NCBI RefSeq assembly: GCF_001632805.1
Contig: NZ_CP007220.1
Coordinates: forward strand, 1 to 64,000
Origin: Mycobacteroides chelonae CCUG 47445
GTDB lineage: Bacteria; Actinomycetota; Actinomycetes; Mycobacteriales; Mycobacteriaceae
Direction: 5' to 3'
DNA length: 64,000 nucleotides
The first letter of the stretch is position 1. Every line of letters begins with the position of its first letter. Below the pieces are notes generated by a model. That model was not told where the DNA came from, ran no database searches, and saw only the letters and a list, made by a program, of their open reading frames with translations. The position numbers and the translations under genes were made by a program. Positions 55,532 to 64,000 of the stretch are shown here, piece after piece.

Positions 55532-55551
55532 TGTCCCCCAATTGGGGGACA
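55532..55551. promoter_or_regulatory. Perfect 20-bp palindrome upstream of response regulator
   Basis: Each half reads TGTCCCCCAA and the element is perfectly self-complementary with an AATT centre. It lies 31 nt before the response regulator start and 123 nt upstream of the divergent secreted-protein gene. Its length suits dimer binding by a NarL-type regulator; the site is not the DosR box. A second inverted repeat (ATCACC...GGTGAT, about 55442-55462) lies nearer the secreted-protein gene. Confidence 0.65.
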
Positions 55552-55582
55552 CACGTGGATTTGGCGTGCCAAGCTTGCGTTT

Positions 55583-56230
55583 GTGCAGGTGAGCGGCGAA
55601 CTTGTGCGGGTGGTTGTCGGCGATGACCACCCGCTTTTTCGCGAGGGTGTGGTGCGGGCGCTGACCGCAAGCGGCCAGATATCCGTGGTGGCGGAGGCTC
55701 AGGACGGCGCGGGTGCGCTCGCGTTGATCAGAGAGCACCTGCCCGATGTCGCGCTGCTCGATTACCGGATGCCGGAGCTTGACGGGACGCAGGTGGCGGC
55801 TGCCGTGCGCCGTGACGAGCTACGTACCCGGGTGCTGCTGCTCTCGGCGCATGATGACGCGGCGATCGTCTATCACGCTCTGGCGGAGGGCGCCGCGGGC
55901 TTCCTGTCGAAGGAGTCCACACGCGCGGAGCTGGTCAGCGCGGTGCTCGACTGTGCGCGGGGCCGGGACGTGGTGACGGCCAGCCTCACGGCGGGGCTGG
56001 CCGGCGAGATCCGCAAGCGCGCACAACCGGCAGGCCCGTCGTTGAGCACGCGTGAACGTGAGGTGCTCCGGATGATCGCCGACGGTCTCACCGTGCCCGC
56101 CATGGCCAAGCGACTGTTCCTGGCTCCGTCCACGGTGAAAACCCATGTGCAGCGGCTGTACGAAAAACTCGGCGTCGGTGACCGGGCGGCGGCGGTGGCT
56201 GAGGCCATGCGGCGTGGATTGCTCGAGTAG
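55583..56230 (+). CDS. NarL/LuxR-family response regulator
   Basis: The 215-aa protein has a receiver domain with DD at 14-15, phospho-acceptor Asp60 in DVALLDYRMP and Lys near LSKES, and a C-terminal LuxR helix-turn-helix (STREREVLRMIADGLTVPAMAKRLFLAPSTVKTHVQRLYEKLG). It is encoded 2 nt before its partner kinase, so the two form a two-component system. Start GTG 55583. The adjacent palindrome and divergent secreted protein are candidate targets. Confidence 0.93.
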   Translation: MQVSGELVRVVVGDDHPLFREGVVRALTASGQISVVAEAQDGAGALALIREHLPDVALLDYRMPELDGTQVAAAVRRDELRTRVLLLSAHDDAAIVYHALAEGAAGFLSKESTRAELVSAVLDCARGRDVVTASLTAGLAGEIRKRAQPAGPSLSTREREVLRMIADGLTVPAMAKRLFLAPSTVKTHVQRLYEKLGVGDRAAAVAEAMRRGLLE

Positions 56231-56232
56231 CC

Positions 56233-57417
56233 GTGGTGCTGGAGCGGGTGGCCGCGTACTTCACCGCTGAACCCATGCGGGTTTCGGCCTGGCTACGGCT
56301 GCCCCTGATCGTGCTGATTGTGCTGCTGGGGTCTAACCCGAACATCGAAATGTGGCATGTCGGTGTGTATTACGGGGTGCTGGCCGTGTACACGGTGTCT
56401 GCGATTGTGTGGGTGCTGATCGCGGTTCGTGGACATGTCCCGATGTGGGTGGCCCCTGCCGCCACCGCCGTGGACATCGCCGCCGTGGTGGCGCTGTGTG
56501 TGGCCTCCGGTTATGGCACGTCGGAATTGCTTCCGGTGTTCTTCCTGCTTCCCGTTTCAGTGGCCTTTCAAGAGCGCCCGGCTGTGACGGCTCTCCTCGG
56601 AACCGTGACCGCTGCAGGATATTTGGGCGTTCTGGTGTTCTACACCAGGAGTGGCAACATCGACGGTATTCCCGGCGACGAGTACCTCACCGTTGTGACA
56701 TTGCTGTGGCTGGCCGCTGCGACCGCCGGAATGTGCTTCGTCCTCAAGCGCCGCTCCGAACACGTCGAGCAGCTTTTGCACACACGCGAGCAGCTGGTGC
56801 TGGAAGCGATGCGCGCCGAGGAGCGGCACAACCGCGAAGTCGCCGAGCGGTTGCATGACGGCCCGCTGCAGAATCTGCTGGCGGCACGTCTGGAAATCGA
56901 GGAAGTTCTTGAACGACAACCTGATCCGGTGTTGGAGGCGGTGCACGCGTCGTTGCGCGACACGGCAGCGGAATTGCGCGGCGCGGTGTCGGCCCTGCAT
57001 CCGCAGGTGCTCGCCGAGCTGGGATTGACGGCGGCGATCCGCGAGCTCGGTCGCCAGTACGCGGCGCGGGGCACCGTCGAGGTCAACACGGAACTGCGGG
57101 AAGTGGGCAGCCCCCCGGCGCAGCCGCTGGTGTACCGGGCGGTCAAAGAGCTGTTGACCAATGCGGTGAAGCACGGACGCGCCAAGAACATTCACGTCGA
57201 ACTGACTCGAGATGAAGAGTTCCTGACGCTGGTGGTCGCGGATGACGGTAGGGGCTTTGATCCGCGCGATGTGTCCGCGTCAGTCGCCGACGGACACATC
57301 GGGCTGGCCTCGCTGACGGTCCCCATCAATGCCGCGGGCGGCGATGTCGTGATCACGTCGGCGCCGGGCGCCGGTACCCGGGTGTGCGTCACGGTGCCGG
57401 CCGATATGGCAGCGTAA
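56233..57417 (+). CDS. NarL-type sensor histidine kinase
   Basis: The 394-aa membrane kinase has an N-terminal part with several membrane segments (about 15-175), a short coiled-coil, the HisKA_3 dimerisation domain with His208 in [23 protein letters not shown], and a HATPase domain ([40 protein letters not shown]). Signal and targets are unknown. The start is GTG 56233. Confidence 0.93.
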   Translation: MVLERVAAYFTAEPMRVSAWLRLPLIVLIVLLGSNPNIEMWHVGVYYGVLAVYTVSAIVWVLIAVRGHVPMWVAPAATAVDIAAVVALCVASGYGTSELLPVFFLLPVSVAFQERPAVTALLGTVTAAGYLGVLVFYTRSGNIDGIPGDEYLTVVTLLWLAAATAGMCFVLKRRSEHVEQLLHTREQLVLEAMRAEERHNREVAERLHDGPLQNLLAARLEIEEVLERQPDPVLEAVHASLRDTAAELRGAVSALHPQVLAELGLTAAIRELGRQYAARGTVEVNTELREVGSPPAQPLVYRAVKELLTNAVKHGRAKNIHVELTRDEEFLTLVVADDGRGFDPRDVSASVADGHIGLASLTVPINAAGGDVVITSAPGAGTRVCVTVPADMAA

Positions 57418-57467
57418 GGGGGAACGCTCGGCACCGAGAGAGCGCGCCCTCAACGGATGGAGAACAG

Positions 57468-58871
57468 GTGTACGACCTCGTCATCATCGGTTCCGGCAGC
57501 GGAAACTCGTTGCCTGATGACCGCTTCGCGGACCAGGAGGTCGCGATCGTCGATCGCGGTGTGTACGCGGGCGCCTACGGCGGCACCTGCCTGAACGTCG
57601 GCTGTATACCCACCAAGATGTTCGTCTACCCCGCCGACCTGGCCGACGAGGCCCGCGACGGCTCCCGGCTCGGTGTGGACAGCTCGGTGCGCGGAACCCG
57701 CTGGGCCGACATCCGTGAACGCGTCTTCGGCAGGATCGATCCGATCGCGGCGGGTGGATTGCGCTACCGCGTCGAGGACTGCCCCAACATCACGGTCTTT
57801 CAGCAGGAAGCGCGATTCATCGCGCCAGGCACCGATGCCGAGGGCGACCCGATCCATCGACTCCAGCTGGCGGACGGCACGATCCTGGAGGCCCGGCAGG
57901 TGGTCATCGCCGCGGGTTCACGTCCGGTCATCCCGCCGGTGATCACCGACAGCGGCGTGGCGTTTCACACCAACGACGACATCATGCGTCTACCGGAGTT
58001 ACCCGAGCGTGTGGTGATCGTGGGCAGTGGCTTCATCGCCGCCGAGTTCGCGCATGTGTTCAGCGGCTTGGGCTCGGCGGTCACGGTGATCGCGCGCGGC
58101 CCGCGGCTATTGCGCGCGCAGGACGAGACGATCGCGCAGCGTTTCACCGAGGTGGTATCGGCGCGGTGGGATGTGCGGCTGAACACGGAAGTGGTGGCCG
58201 CTCGCGAGACCGATGGTGGCGGTGTCGAACTGGACCTCACCGACGGATCAACGGTGACGGGTGATGTGCTGCTGGTCGCGACCGGACGCACCCCCAATGG
58301 TGATCAGCTGGACGTGTCAGCGGCGGGACTGACGCTCGACGAGAAGGGCCGGGTGCCGGTCGACCAGTACCAGCGCACACCGGTGCGCGGCATCTACGCC
58401 CTGGGTGACGTGAGTTCGCACTATCTGCTCAAGCACGTGGCCAATCACGAAGCGCGGGTGGTACAGGCGAATCTGCTGTCCGGCTGGGACACCCCGACCA
58501 CCGCCAGCGATCACCGGTTTGTCCCCGGTGCGGTGTTCAGCCGTCCGCAGGTGGCATCGGTGGGATTGTCAGAGGACCAGGCGCGGCAACGCGGGATCGA
58601 TGTGGCGGTCAAGGTGCAGACATACGGCGACATCGCGTACGGATGGGCGATGGAGGACACCGAGGGGCTGTGCAAGCTGGTCGCCGACCGGGCGACGGGG
58701 CTGCTGGTGGGCGCGCACATCGTCGGTTACCAGGCGTCGGCGTTGATCCAATCGCTGATCACCGCGATGAGCTTCTCGATACCTGTGCGCGAGATGGCGC
58801 GAGGTCAGTACTGGATACACCCGGCACTGCCCGAGCTGATCGAGAACGCGTTGCTCGGCCTGGAGCTCTAG
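57468..58871 (+). CDS. mtr: Mycothione reductase
   Basis: The flavoenzyme reduces mycothiol disulfide with NADPH, keeping the actinobacterial thiol pool reduced. The 467-aa protein has FAD-binding IIGSGSGNS, redox-active Cys41/Cys46 in [13 protein letters not shown], an NADPH-binding [21 protein letters not shown], and the C-terminal His in [23 protein letters not shown] 57468 with GGAGA upstream matches the family N-terminus; the upstream extension lies in the kinase gene. It starts 50 nt after the kinase. Confidence 0.96.
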   Translation: MYDLVIIGSGSGNSLPDDRFADQEVAIVDRGVYAGAYGGTCLNVGCIPTKMFVYPADLADEARDGSRLGVDSSVRGTRWADIRERVFGRIDPIAAGGLRYRVEDCPNITVFQQEARFIAPGTDAEGDPIHRLQLADGTILEARQVVIAAGSRPVIPPVITDSGVAFHTNDDIMRLPELPERVVIVGSGFIAAEFAHVFSGLGSAVTVIARGPRLLRAQDETIAQRFTEVVSARWDVRLNTEVVAARETDGGGVELDLTDGSTVTGDVLLVATGRTPNGDQLDVSAAGLTLDEKGRVPVDQYQRTPVRGIYALGDVSSHYLLKHVANHEARVVQANLLSGWDTPTTASDHRFVPGAVFSRPQVASVGLSEDQARQRGIDVAVKVQTYGDIAYGWAMEDTEGLCKLVADRATGLLVGAHIVGYQASALIQSLITAMSFSIPVREMARGQYWIHPALPELIENALLGLEL

Positions 58872-58877
58872 CCGAAC

Positions 58878-59264
58878 TCAGCCGGCCATGAACTCGTCGT
58901 ACGCGGAGGCCAGGCCCGGCGGCAGCACGGTGACATTGCATTCGCGCTGCGCATCACCGATCGGGGCCAGGATGCCGCGGAGCTCGTGGTACTCGCCGGG
59001 GTTGGCGGTGAAGTACGCGCGGATGTTCGCGGCGGCCTGGGCGCGCGGTTGGTCGGGCGCGGCGTCGAGCACTGCCCGTGCTCCGGGGTGATTGTCGAGG
59101 TATCCGCGGGCGGCGATTGTTGTGGATCCGACGGTGTCGGAGAGCCTCTCGCGGCTACAGTCGGGCGCGGCCGCAGCCGTGGGCAATATGGCTGTCGCGG
59201 TGATGAACCCGAGCGCACCGGCGGTACTGGTGGCCCGGCGAATGAGGGTGTGGGAGAGCGTCAT
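58878..59264 (-). CDS. Secreted haem-binding protein (MHB family)
   Basis: The 128-aa protein has a signal peptide (residues about 1-33) and a mature helical domain with Cys residues at the start and end (PDCSRERLSDTVGSTTIAARGYLDNHPGARAVLD and ILAPIGDAQRECNVTV). This is the pattern of the Rv0203-type haemophore haem-binding family, which takes haem in the periplasm or outside the cell. GAAGGAAAC precedes ATG 59264. Haem binding itself is inferred from family. Confidence 0.78.
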   Translation of the reverse strand: MTLSHTLIRRATSTAGALGFITATAILPTAAAAPDCSRERLSDTVGSTTIAARGYLDNHPGARAVLDAAPDQPRAQAAANIRAYFTANPGEYHELRGILAPIGDAQRECNVTVLPPGLASAYDEFMAG

Positions 59265-59345
59265 GTCGATGTTTCCTTCGCTGGGGGCAGTTCTTGCTGA
59301 TCCCCGATCCACGCGAGGTGTACCCCGTAAACGAGTGCTGAAACA

Positions 59346-60596
59346 TCAGGAGACGAGCGGTACCTCCGCGGCGATGAGGTCCAGCAGGGCCGGGTAGCGC
59401 TTGGCTTCCTTGTGGTTACCTGGCTTGCCGCTGCTGACCACGCCGACGGACAGCGCACGGGCGGGGTCCGCCCACATGGCGATGTCCACCAGCCCGGTGT
59501 GCCCGAACGCCGCAGGCGAGTTGCGCCCGAACGGCCCGAACCGCTCAGAGCCCAGCATGTATCCGGTCCCCCAGCGCATCGGCATTCCGCCGGTTGCCAT
59601 ATCCGGTCGCAGGCGCCGGGCCGGTGCCGCCGCGGCCCGGATGGTCTCGGGGGACATGACCCGCACCCCATCGAGTTCGCCACCCCGGCAGAGGATTTCG
59701 GCAAAGCGGGATAGCTCGTTCGCGGTGGAGACAGTGTTAGACGACGGCACCACGCCGGTGAGGAAGAAGGGCTGGTTCGACATCGGGATAATCTCGTGCA
59801 TGGTCCCGCCGACCACCGCCCGGAAGGCCGCGCGCATGGGCGCGGGCAATGGCTTGCCAGTGGGATGGCTCGGTGCCACCAGCGGCACATCCTCCGGGGC
59901 CACACCGTAGTTGGTCCACCGGAACCCAAGGGGATCGAGGATTTCCGCGGCAAGGATGTCGCGGATGCTCTTACCGGTCGCACCGAGAACGATCTCGCGC
60001 ACCAACGGCCCCCAGGTCAGTGCGTGATACATGTGCACCAGGCCGGGACGGTAGAGCGGGCGCAGCTGGCCTAGTTGTTCGCGGGTGTACTCGCTGTCAT
60101 CCATTCGGGTGACATCCGGCCGGGGTCCGGTGGGCACCGGGATTCCCGCGCTATGCGTCAGCACGTGGCGGATGGTGATGCGATCCTTGCCGCGGCTGGT
60201 GAAGGTGGGCAGGTATTCGCAGACGCGGTCGTCGAGCGATAGCGCACCGCGTTCGATGAGCAGGTGCATCACCGTCGTTGAGACGGCCTTGGCGGCCGAG
60301 TACACGCAAAACGGTGTGTCGGTGGTGACGGGGATCTTCTCGGCATCGGCCGGATCGGTGGGCGCGTTACCCCAACCATGACCGATGGCACGGTTGAGGA
60401 TCACTTTTCCCTTGTGCCGCAAACACACCTGGATCGCCGGGTGCATACCCGCCTGATACCAGTACCGGGTCGCCGCCCAAATGCGCTCCACGGCGGCGGG
60501 GTCGATGTCGGAGTGGTCTTCGGCCTGATCGCCGCTGCCGATATCCGTGACCGAGTCCAGGTCTGCTGGAACTCGTATGCGTCCGTCGTCGGTCAT
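59346..60596 (-). CDS. Serine beta-lactamase-fold hydrolase (esterase/carboxypeptidase-like)
   Basis: The 416-aa protein has the class C beta-lactamase/EstB fold: Ser100-x-x-Lys103 in CVYSAAKAV, the Tyr motif in LVHMYHALTWG, and a C-terminal GHTGLVDIAMWADP. Such mycobacterial proteins (LipE/LipD-type) are usually esterases. No signal peptide is present, so it is probably cytoplasmic. ATG 60596. Confidence 0.85.
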   Translation of the reverse strand: MTDDGRIRVPADLDSVTDIGSGDQAEDHSDIDPAAVERIWAATRYWYQAGMHPAIQVCLRHKGKVILNRAIGHGWGNAPTDPADAEKIPVTTDTPFCVYSAAKAVSTTVMHLLIERGALSLDDRVCEYLPTFTSRGKDRITIRHVLTHSAGIPVPTGPRPDVTRMDDSEYTREQLGQLRPLYRPGLVHMYHALTWGPLVREIVLGATGKSIRDILAAEILDPLGFRWTNYGVAPEDVPLVAPSHPTGKPLPAPMRAAFRAVVGGTMHEIIPMSNQPFFLTGVVPSSNTVSTANELSRFAEILCRGGELDGVRVMSPETIRAAAAPARRLRPDMATGGMPMRWGTGYMLGSERFGPFGRNSPAAFGHTGLVDIAMWADPARALSVGVVSSGKPGNHKEAKRYPALLDLIAAEVPLVS

Positions 60597-60629
60597 GGAT
60601 TCCTTCCTACCCGACTCACTGGGCGAGCC

Positions 60630-61775
60630 TCAGAAGCCCAGGTCGCGACCGATGAGCTCCTTCATGATCTCGTTGGAACCGGCCCAGATCTTGGTGACAC
60701 GGGCGTCCATCCAGGCGCGTGCCACGCGGTACTCCTTCATGTAGCCGTAGCCACCATGCAGCTGCACGCAGGCGTCGATGACCTCGTTCTGCACCTGAGA
60801 GGACCACCACTTGGCCTTCGCGGCATCGATCGCCGAGAGCTCGCCCTTGCTGTGCGCGAGCACACCCTGATCGACGTACACCTGCGCCGCTTCGAGTTTG
60901 GTGACGAGCTCGGCGATGAGGAACTTGTTGTACTGCAGGCTGCCGATCTGCTGACCGAATGCCTTGCGCTCCTTGGCGTACTCGATCGTCTCCTCGAGCA
61001 CCCCGGCCGCGTGGGCGATGTTGGCGACCGCACAGCCCATCCGCTCCTGGGGCAGGCGCTGCATCATCGAGATGAATCCCTGGTTGACCTCACCGATCAC
61101 GTTCTCGGCGGGCACCCGCACATCGGTGAAGAACAGTTCGGCGGTATCGGCCTCGGGCTGGCCCACCTTGTCCAGCTTGCGGCCGCGCTCGAAGCCGGGC
61201 ATGCCCTCTTCGACCGCGAACAAGGTGATGCCCTTGGCCTTGAGCTCGGGTGCGGTGCGCGCGGCGACGACGACGAGATCGGCACGCGCGCCGTTGGTGA
61301 TGAACGTCTTGGATCCGTTGATGACCCAGTCGTCACCGTCTTTGACCGCAGTGGTCTTGAGGGCGGCCAGGTCGGAGCCACCTGACGGTTCGGTCATGCC
61401 GATGGCGGTGATCATCTCGCCGCTGCAGAATTTCGGCAGCCAGCGCTGCTTCTGCTCATCGGTGGTCAGCTCGACCAGGTACGGGGCGACGATGTCGAAG
61501 TGGATGGACATCGATGAGGCCAGTGCGGCACTGGAGCGCGACAGCTCCTCCTGCAGAACCGCGTTGTAGCGGTAGTCGCCGGCACTGCTGCCGCCGAACT
61601 CCTCGGGCACGTCGAGCCCCAGGTAGCCCTGCTTGCCTGCCTCCAACCACAGCTCGCGGTCGATGTAGCGCTGCTCGATGAAGTTCTCGGCGCGCGGCTC
61701 GACGTGGCGCTGCACGAATGCCTTCACGGACTCCCGGAACGCGTCGTGGTCCTCGGTGTAGATAGTGCGTTGCAT
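60630..61775 (-). CDS. Acyl-CoA dehydrogenase (FadE family)
   Basis: The 381-aa flavoenzyme catalyses the first step of beta-oxidation. It has ITAIGMTEPSGGSDLAALKTTA, WVINGSKTFITNG, RKAFGQQIGSLQYNKF, and a C-terminal GGYGYMKEYRVARAWMDARVTKIWAGSNEIMKELIGR with the probable catalytic Glu in KEYRVAR. Substrate chain length is not predictable. It is in the same orientation as the hydrolase downstream and may be co-transcribed. Confidence 0.95.
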   Translation of the reverse strand: MQRTIYTEDHDAFRESVKAFVQRHVEPRAENFIEQRYIDRELWLEAGKQGYLGLDVPEEFGGSSAGDYRYNAVLQEELSRSSAALASSMSIHFDIVAPYLVELTTDEQKQRWLPKFCSGEMITAIGMTEPSGGSDLAALKTTAVKDGDDWVINGSKTFITNGARADLVVVAARTAPELKAKGITLFAVEEGMPGFERGRKLDKVGQPEADTAELFFTDVRVPAENVIGEVNQGFISMMQRLPQERMGCAVANIAHAAGVLEETIEYAKERKAFGQQIGSLQYNKFLIAELVTKLEAAQVYVDQGVLAHSKGELSAIDAAKAKWWSSQVQNEVIDACVQLHGGYGYMKEYRVARAWMDARVTKIWAGSNEIMKELIGRDLGF

Positions 61776-61834
61776 GGTGTTATCGAAGCACGCGTCTAAA
61801 TCCGCGTGCTCGGGTGTTCGGTGAGGTGGTAGGG

Positions 61835-62752
61835 ATGGAGATCGTGAAACTGCTCGCCGCTGCCGCTCTCGCTGTCCTCGTCGCGGGCTGCGCCGCCTCG
61901 CCGGAGGCGTCCGAACAGCATGAACACGGGAACTCGCTGACCGCGCCGGTGGCGGGAGACCCGATCTGGACGCAGCCGCGCGCTCCCATCCGCGTGCACG
62001 GTGACACCTATTACGTCGGGACCGAGGGCATCAGTTCGGTGCTGATCCGGACCGACGAGGGGCTGATTCTTTTGGACGTGGGTATGCCGCAATCGGCGCC
62101 CCAGGTGGAGGACAACATCCGCACGCTGGGGTTCGCCGTCGAGGACCTGAAGTACGTGCTGTCCTCTCATACTCACGTCGACCATGCCGGTGGTATCGCC
62201 GCGGTGGTTCATGACAGTGGCGCTACGGCGGTATCGAGCCCTATCGGCGCACAGTCGCTGCGCGCCGGGCACGTGTCCGCCGATGATCCGCAGGCCTCCG
62301 ATACCGCGAACGCCGCCTTCCCTGCCGTTGAACGAGTTCGGGAGGTCGCCGATGGGGAGGTGTTGAAGCTTGGAAATGTGGCGCTGACAGCGCATTTCAC
62401 GCCGGGCCATACGCCCGGCGGTGTCAGCTGGACCTGGAAATCGTGCGAGGGCGGCCGGTGCCTGGACATGGTCTACGCCGATAGCCTCAATGCCGTCGCC
62501 ACCGGCAACTACCGCTTTACGCCAGGTCACGTGTCCAGGTTCCGGCAGAGCATTCAGACGGTGCGCGCCCTACCCTGCGACATCTTGTTCTCCGTGCACC
62601 CTGAACAAGCCGATGACATCACGAAGCTGAACAGGCTCGCGGTGCAACGTGACCCGAACCCGATGATTGACCCGACGGCGTGCACGGCGCTTGCTGACAC
62701 GTTCGACGCGAAGCTGGATAAGCGGATCGCCGACGAGCGGGCGGCCCGCTAG
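61835..62752 (+). CDS. Subclass B3 metallo-beta-lactamase, lipoprotein
   Basis: The 305-aa protein is a B3-type enzyme with zinc ligands His112, His114, Asp116 and His117 in SSHTHVDHAGG, His192 in PGHTPGGVSWTW and His255 in FSVHPEQ. B3-typical YADSL (residues 214-218) and RVHGDTYYVGTEGISSVLI are also present. It has a lipoprotein signal with lipobox VAGC (Cys19), so it should be anchored at the outer face of the membrane. ATG 61835 follows GAGGTGGTAGGG. The divergent acyl-CoA dehydrogenase has no evident link. B3 enzymes hydrolyse penicillins, cephalosporins and carbapenems; activity here is inferred from intact active-site residues. Confidence 0.85.
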   Translation: MEIVKLLAAAALAVLVAGCAASPEASEQHEHGNSLTAPVAGDPIWTQPRAPIRVHGDTYYVGTEGISSVLIRTDEGLILLDVGMPQSAPQVEDNIRTLGFAVEDLKYVLSSHTHVDHAGGIAAVVHDSGATAVSSPIGAQSLRAGHVSADDPQASDTANAAFPAVERVREVADGEVLKLGNVALTAHFTPGHTPGGVSWTWKSCEGGRCLDMVYADSLNAVATGNYRFTPGHVSRFRQSIQTVRALPCDILFSVHPEQADDITKLNRLAVQRDPNPMIDPTACTALADTFDAKLDKRIADERAAR

Positions 62753-62861
62753 CGAGGCGTGTGCATCTGCGGTGACGGTGGCATCGATCGCCAGCTCAAC
62801 GTGACGCTGAACACCCCGTGAAGTGTGCTTTTCGGTTTGCGATGGCTACCGTCTTCATCTT

Positions 62862-62878
62862 AGATACAAGTTGTGTCT
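62862..62878 (+). promoter_or_regulatory. Imperfect palindrome, likely GntR operator
   Basis: AGATACAAGTTGTGTCT is an imperfect 17-bp inverted repeat that overlaps the GTG start at 62873. FCD-type GntR regulators commonly bind such sites in their own promoters. TTGCGA at 62837-62842 could be a -35 box at suitable distance. Confidence 0.5.
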
Positions 62879-63517
62879 ATTATTCGAACAGTGGCAATCT
62901 CCGCAAGTGAAGAGGCGTATCGCTCGGTGAAGGAGCGCATCCTCAGCGGCGATATCCCCGGCGGTGAGCTGCTGAGCGAAGGGGAGATCTCGGCGCGGAT
63001 GGGGTGCAGCCGTACTCCGGTGCGCGAGGCCTTCCTTCGGCTTGAAACCGAAGGCTGGCTGCGGCTCTATCCCAAGCGCGGGGCGCTGGTGGTGCCCATC
63101 ACCCCCGAGGAACGGCGACACGTCGTCGATGCGCGCCGCGTCGTTGAGGGTGCCGCTGCGGCGCGTATTGCCGAACGCGGAGCATCTCCGGCACTCCTGT
63201 CAGACCTGTCAGCACTCATCGAGGTGCAATTGGGGCGTGCCGCGCAGGGCGATGCCGCGGGTTTTGCCGCCGCAGACGTGGACTTCCACCGCGCGATCGT
63301 GGCCAAGCTGGGAAACCCACTGCTGGAGAACTTCTACGACAGCCTGCGTGAACGCCAGCGCCGAATGGCGGCCGCCGCTATCGGGGTAGACCCGGTGCGG
63401 GTCGCGCGCTCGGTTGCCGGGCACCGCGCGCTGGTGGACGCGCTTGCGGCGGGTGACGCGGCCCGCTTCAGCGTCGAGCTGGTCGAGCACATGAAAGTGG
63501 TGACCGAGCGTGACTAG
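62873..63517 (+). CDS. GntR-family (FCD) transcriptional regulator
   Basis: The 214-aa protein has an N-terminal winged helix (AYRSVKERILSGDIPGGELLSEGEISARMGCSRTPVREAFLRLETEGWLRLYPKRGALVVP) and an all-helical FCD effector domain (DFHRAIVAKLGNPLLENFYD, HRALVDALAAGD). GTG 62873 may be the first codon of a leaderless transcript; GTG 62891 is an alternative without clear RBS. The stop overlaps the downstream transporter by 8 nt, so it likely regulates that gene. Confidence 0.9.
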   Translation: MSIIRTVAISASEEAYRSVKERILSGDIPGGELLSEGEISARMGCSRTPVREAFLRLETEGWLRLYPKRGALVVPITPEERRHVVDARRVVEGAAAARIAERGASPALLSDLSALIEVQLGRAAQGDAAGFAAADVDFHRAIVAKLGNPLLENFYDSLRERQRRMAAAAIGVDPVRVARSVAGHRALVDALAAGDAARFSVELVEHMKVVTERD

Positions 63518-64000
63518 CCGACTGCTGGCGCCGTGGCAGCGGGTGGCCCTCGCTATGTTCGGAATTGCCTGGGGCGGTAATGAATTCACCCCGCTGCTGG
63601 TGATGTATCGGCAGGCCGGACAATCCGCCGCATCCGTTGACACGCTGTTGTTCGCCTACGTGCTGGGCATCATTCCAGCGCTCTTCCTGGGCGGCCCGCT
63701 TTCGGATCGGTACGGCCGGCGCGCGGTGATGCTGCCGGCCCCGTTCATCTCGATGGCCGGGTCTCTGGTGCTTGCGCTGGGAGCGCAGCATTTCGCGTTG
63801 CTCTTCACGGGGCGGGTGCTCTCCGGTATCGCGCTGGGCCTGGCGATGGCCGCGGGCAGCTCATGGGTCAAGGAACTGTCGGCTCCCCCGTTTGACCGGA
63901 TCGGCGCCGGTGCGCGGCGTGGAGCCATGAGCCTGACCGCGGGATTCGCGCTCGGCGCGGCCGTGGCCGGAGCGTTGGCGCAGTGGGGTCCCTGGCCGCA
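63510..64000 (+). CDS. MFS transporter, truncated by window edge
   Basis: From GTG 63510 the frame stays open to the end of the window (163 codons shown). It encodes membrane helices typical of a major facilitator: an N-terminal VALAMFGIAWGGNEFTPLLVM, the motif A loop GGPLSDRYGRRAV, and two further helices (ISMAGSLVLALGAQHFALLF; IALGLAMAAGSS). It overlaps the GntR gene. The substrate is unknown, and the C-terminal part lies outside the window. Confidence 0.85.
   Translation, partial: MTSRLLAPWQRVALAMFGIAWGGNEFTPLLVMYRQAGQSAASVDTLLFAYVLGIIPALFLGGPLSDRYGRRAVMLPAPFISMAGSLVLALGAQHFALLFTGRVLSGIALGLAMAAGSSWVKELSAPPFDRIGAGARRGAMSLTAGFALGAAVAGALAQWGPWP

Overview
The window is a high-GC actinobacterial chromosome segment that starts at the replication origin. 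It carries dnaA, oriC, dnaN, gnd, recF, a DUF721 gene and gyrB, then gyrA, tRNA-Ile, tRNA-Ala, cwsA, ppiA, crgA, trpG/pabA and the pknB-pknA-pbpA-rodA-pstP-fhaB-fhaA block. Mycothione reductase, PE/PPE/Esx proteins, CwsA, CrgA and LpqH-like lipoproteins identify a mycobacterium. A gnd gene between dnaN and recF, and a large insertion between gyrB and gyrA, rule out the M. tuberculosis layout and fit a rapid grower. Mycobacteroides (abscessus-chelonae group) is my best guess from memory of gene order; the species cannot be fixed from this sequence alone.

Layout. 1-8.3 kb: replication initiation and gyrB. 8.3-16.9 kb: an accessory island of predicted type VII (ESX) secreted proteins, small helical partners and lipoproteins in four transcription units. 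Each unit is preceded by the same ECF-sigma-type promoter (GGAACC, exactly 16 nt, CGTC), which resembles the mycobacterial SigM signature. One unit encodes a secreted-type protein with a GH19/COG3179 chitinase-muramidase domain, followed by a DUF3298 (RsiV/MPT64-like) lipoprotein and a tandem LpqH-like lipoprotein. 17-20.2 kb: ICMT-like methyltransferase, arylamine N-acetyltransferase, YdeI-like protein and a small-molecule methyltransferase. 20.4-31.8 kb: gyrA, DUF3566 protein, tRNA-Ile, a 37-aa DLW-39-type protein, tRNA-Ala, cwsA, ppiA, a rhomboid protease, three related TIGR00027-type methyltransferases, a PH-domain protein, crgA, a DUF881 protein and trpG/pabA.

31.8-41.3 kb (minus strand): the cell-division and peptidoglycan signalling operon fhaA, fhaB, pstP, rodA, pbpA, pknA, pknB with overlapping starts and stops. 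tRNA-Leu(CAG) follows. 41.9-44.2 kb: a trio resembling enterobacterial YgiB-YgiC-YjfL. 44.2-45.1 kb: a probable gene fragment and a TetR regulator. 45.5-48.0 kb: an orphan PE-PPE-EsxG-EsxH cassette of ESX-3 type with an IdeR-like iron box upstream. 48.2-49.7 kb: AurF-like diiron oxygenase and Ddn-like protein. 49.8-55.4 kb: HrpA helicase, a MinD/EspI-like ATPase and a small exported protein. 55.6-58.9 kb: a NarL-type two-component system and mycothione reductase. 58.9-64 kb: haem-binding secreted protein, serine beta-lactamase-fold hydrolase, acyl-CoA dehydrogenase, a subclass B3 metallo-beta-lactamase lipoprotein, a GntR regulator and a truncated MFS transporter running off the window.

The most interesting region is the gyrB-gyrA island. 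Four promoters of identical geometry drive secreted-effector-like genes, which suggests one stress-induced type VII regulon. The GH19 protein with its DUF3298 lipoprotein looks like a possible wall-hydrolase/inhibitor pair.
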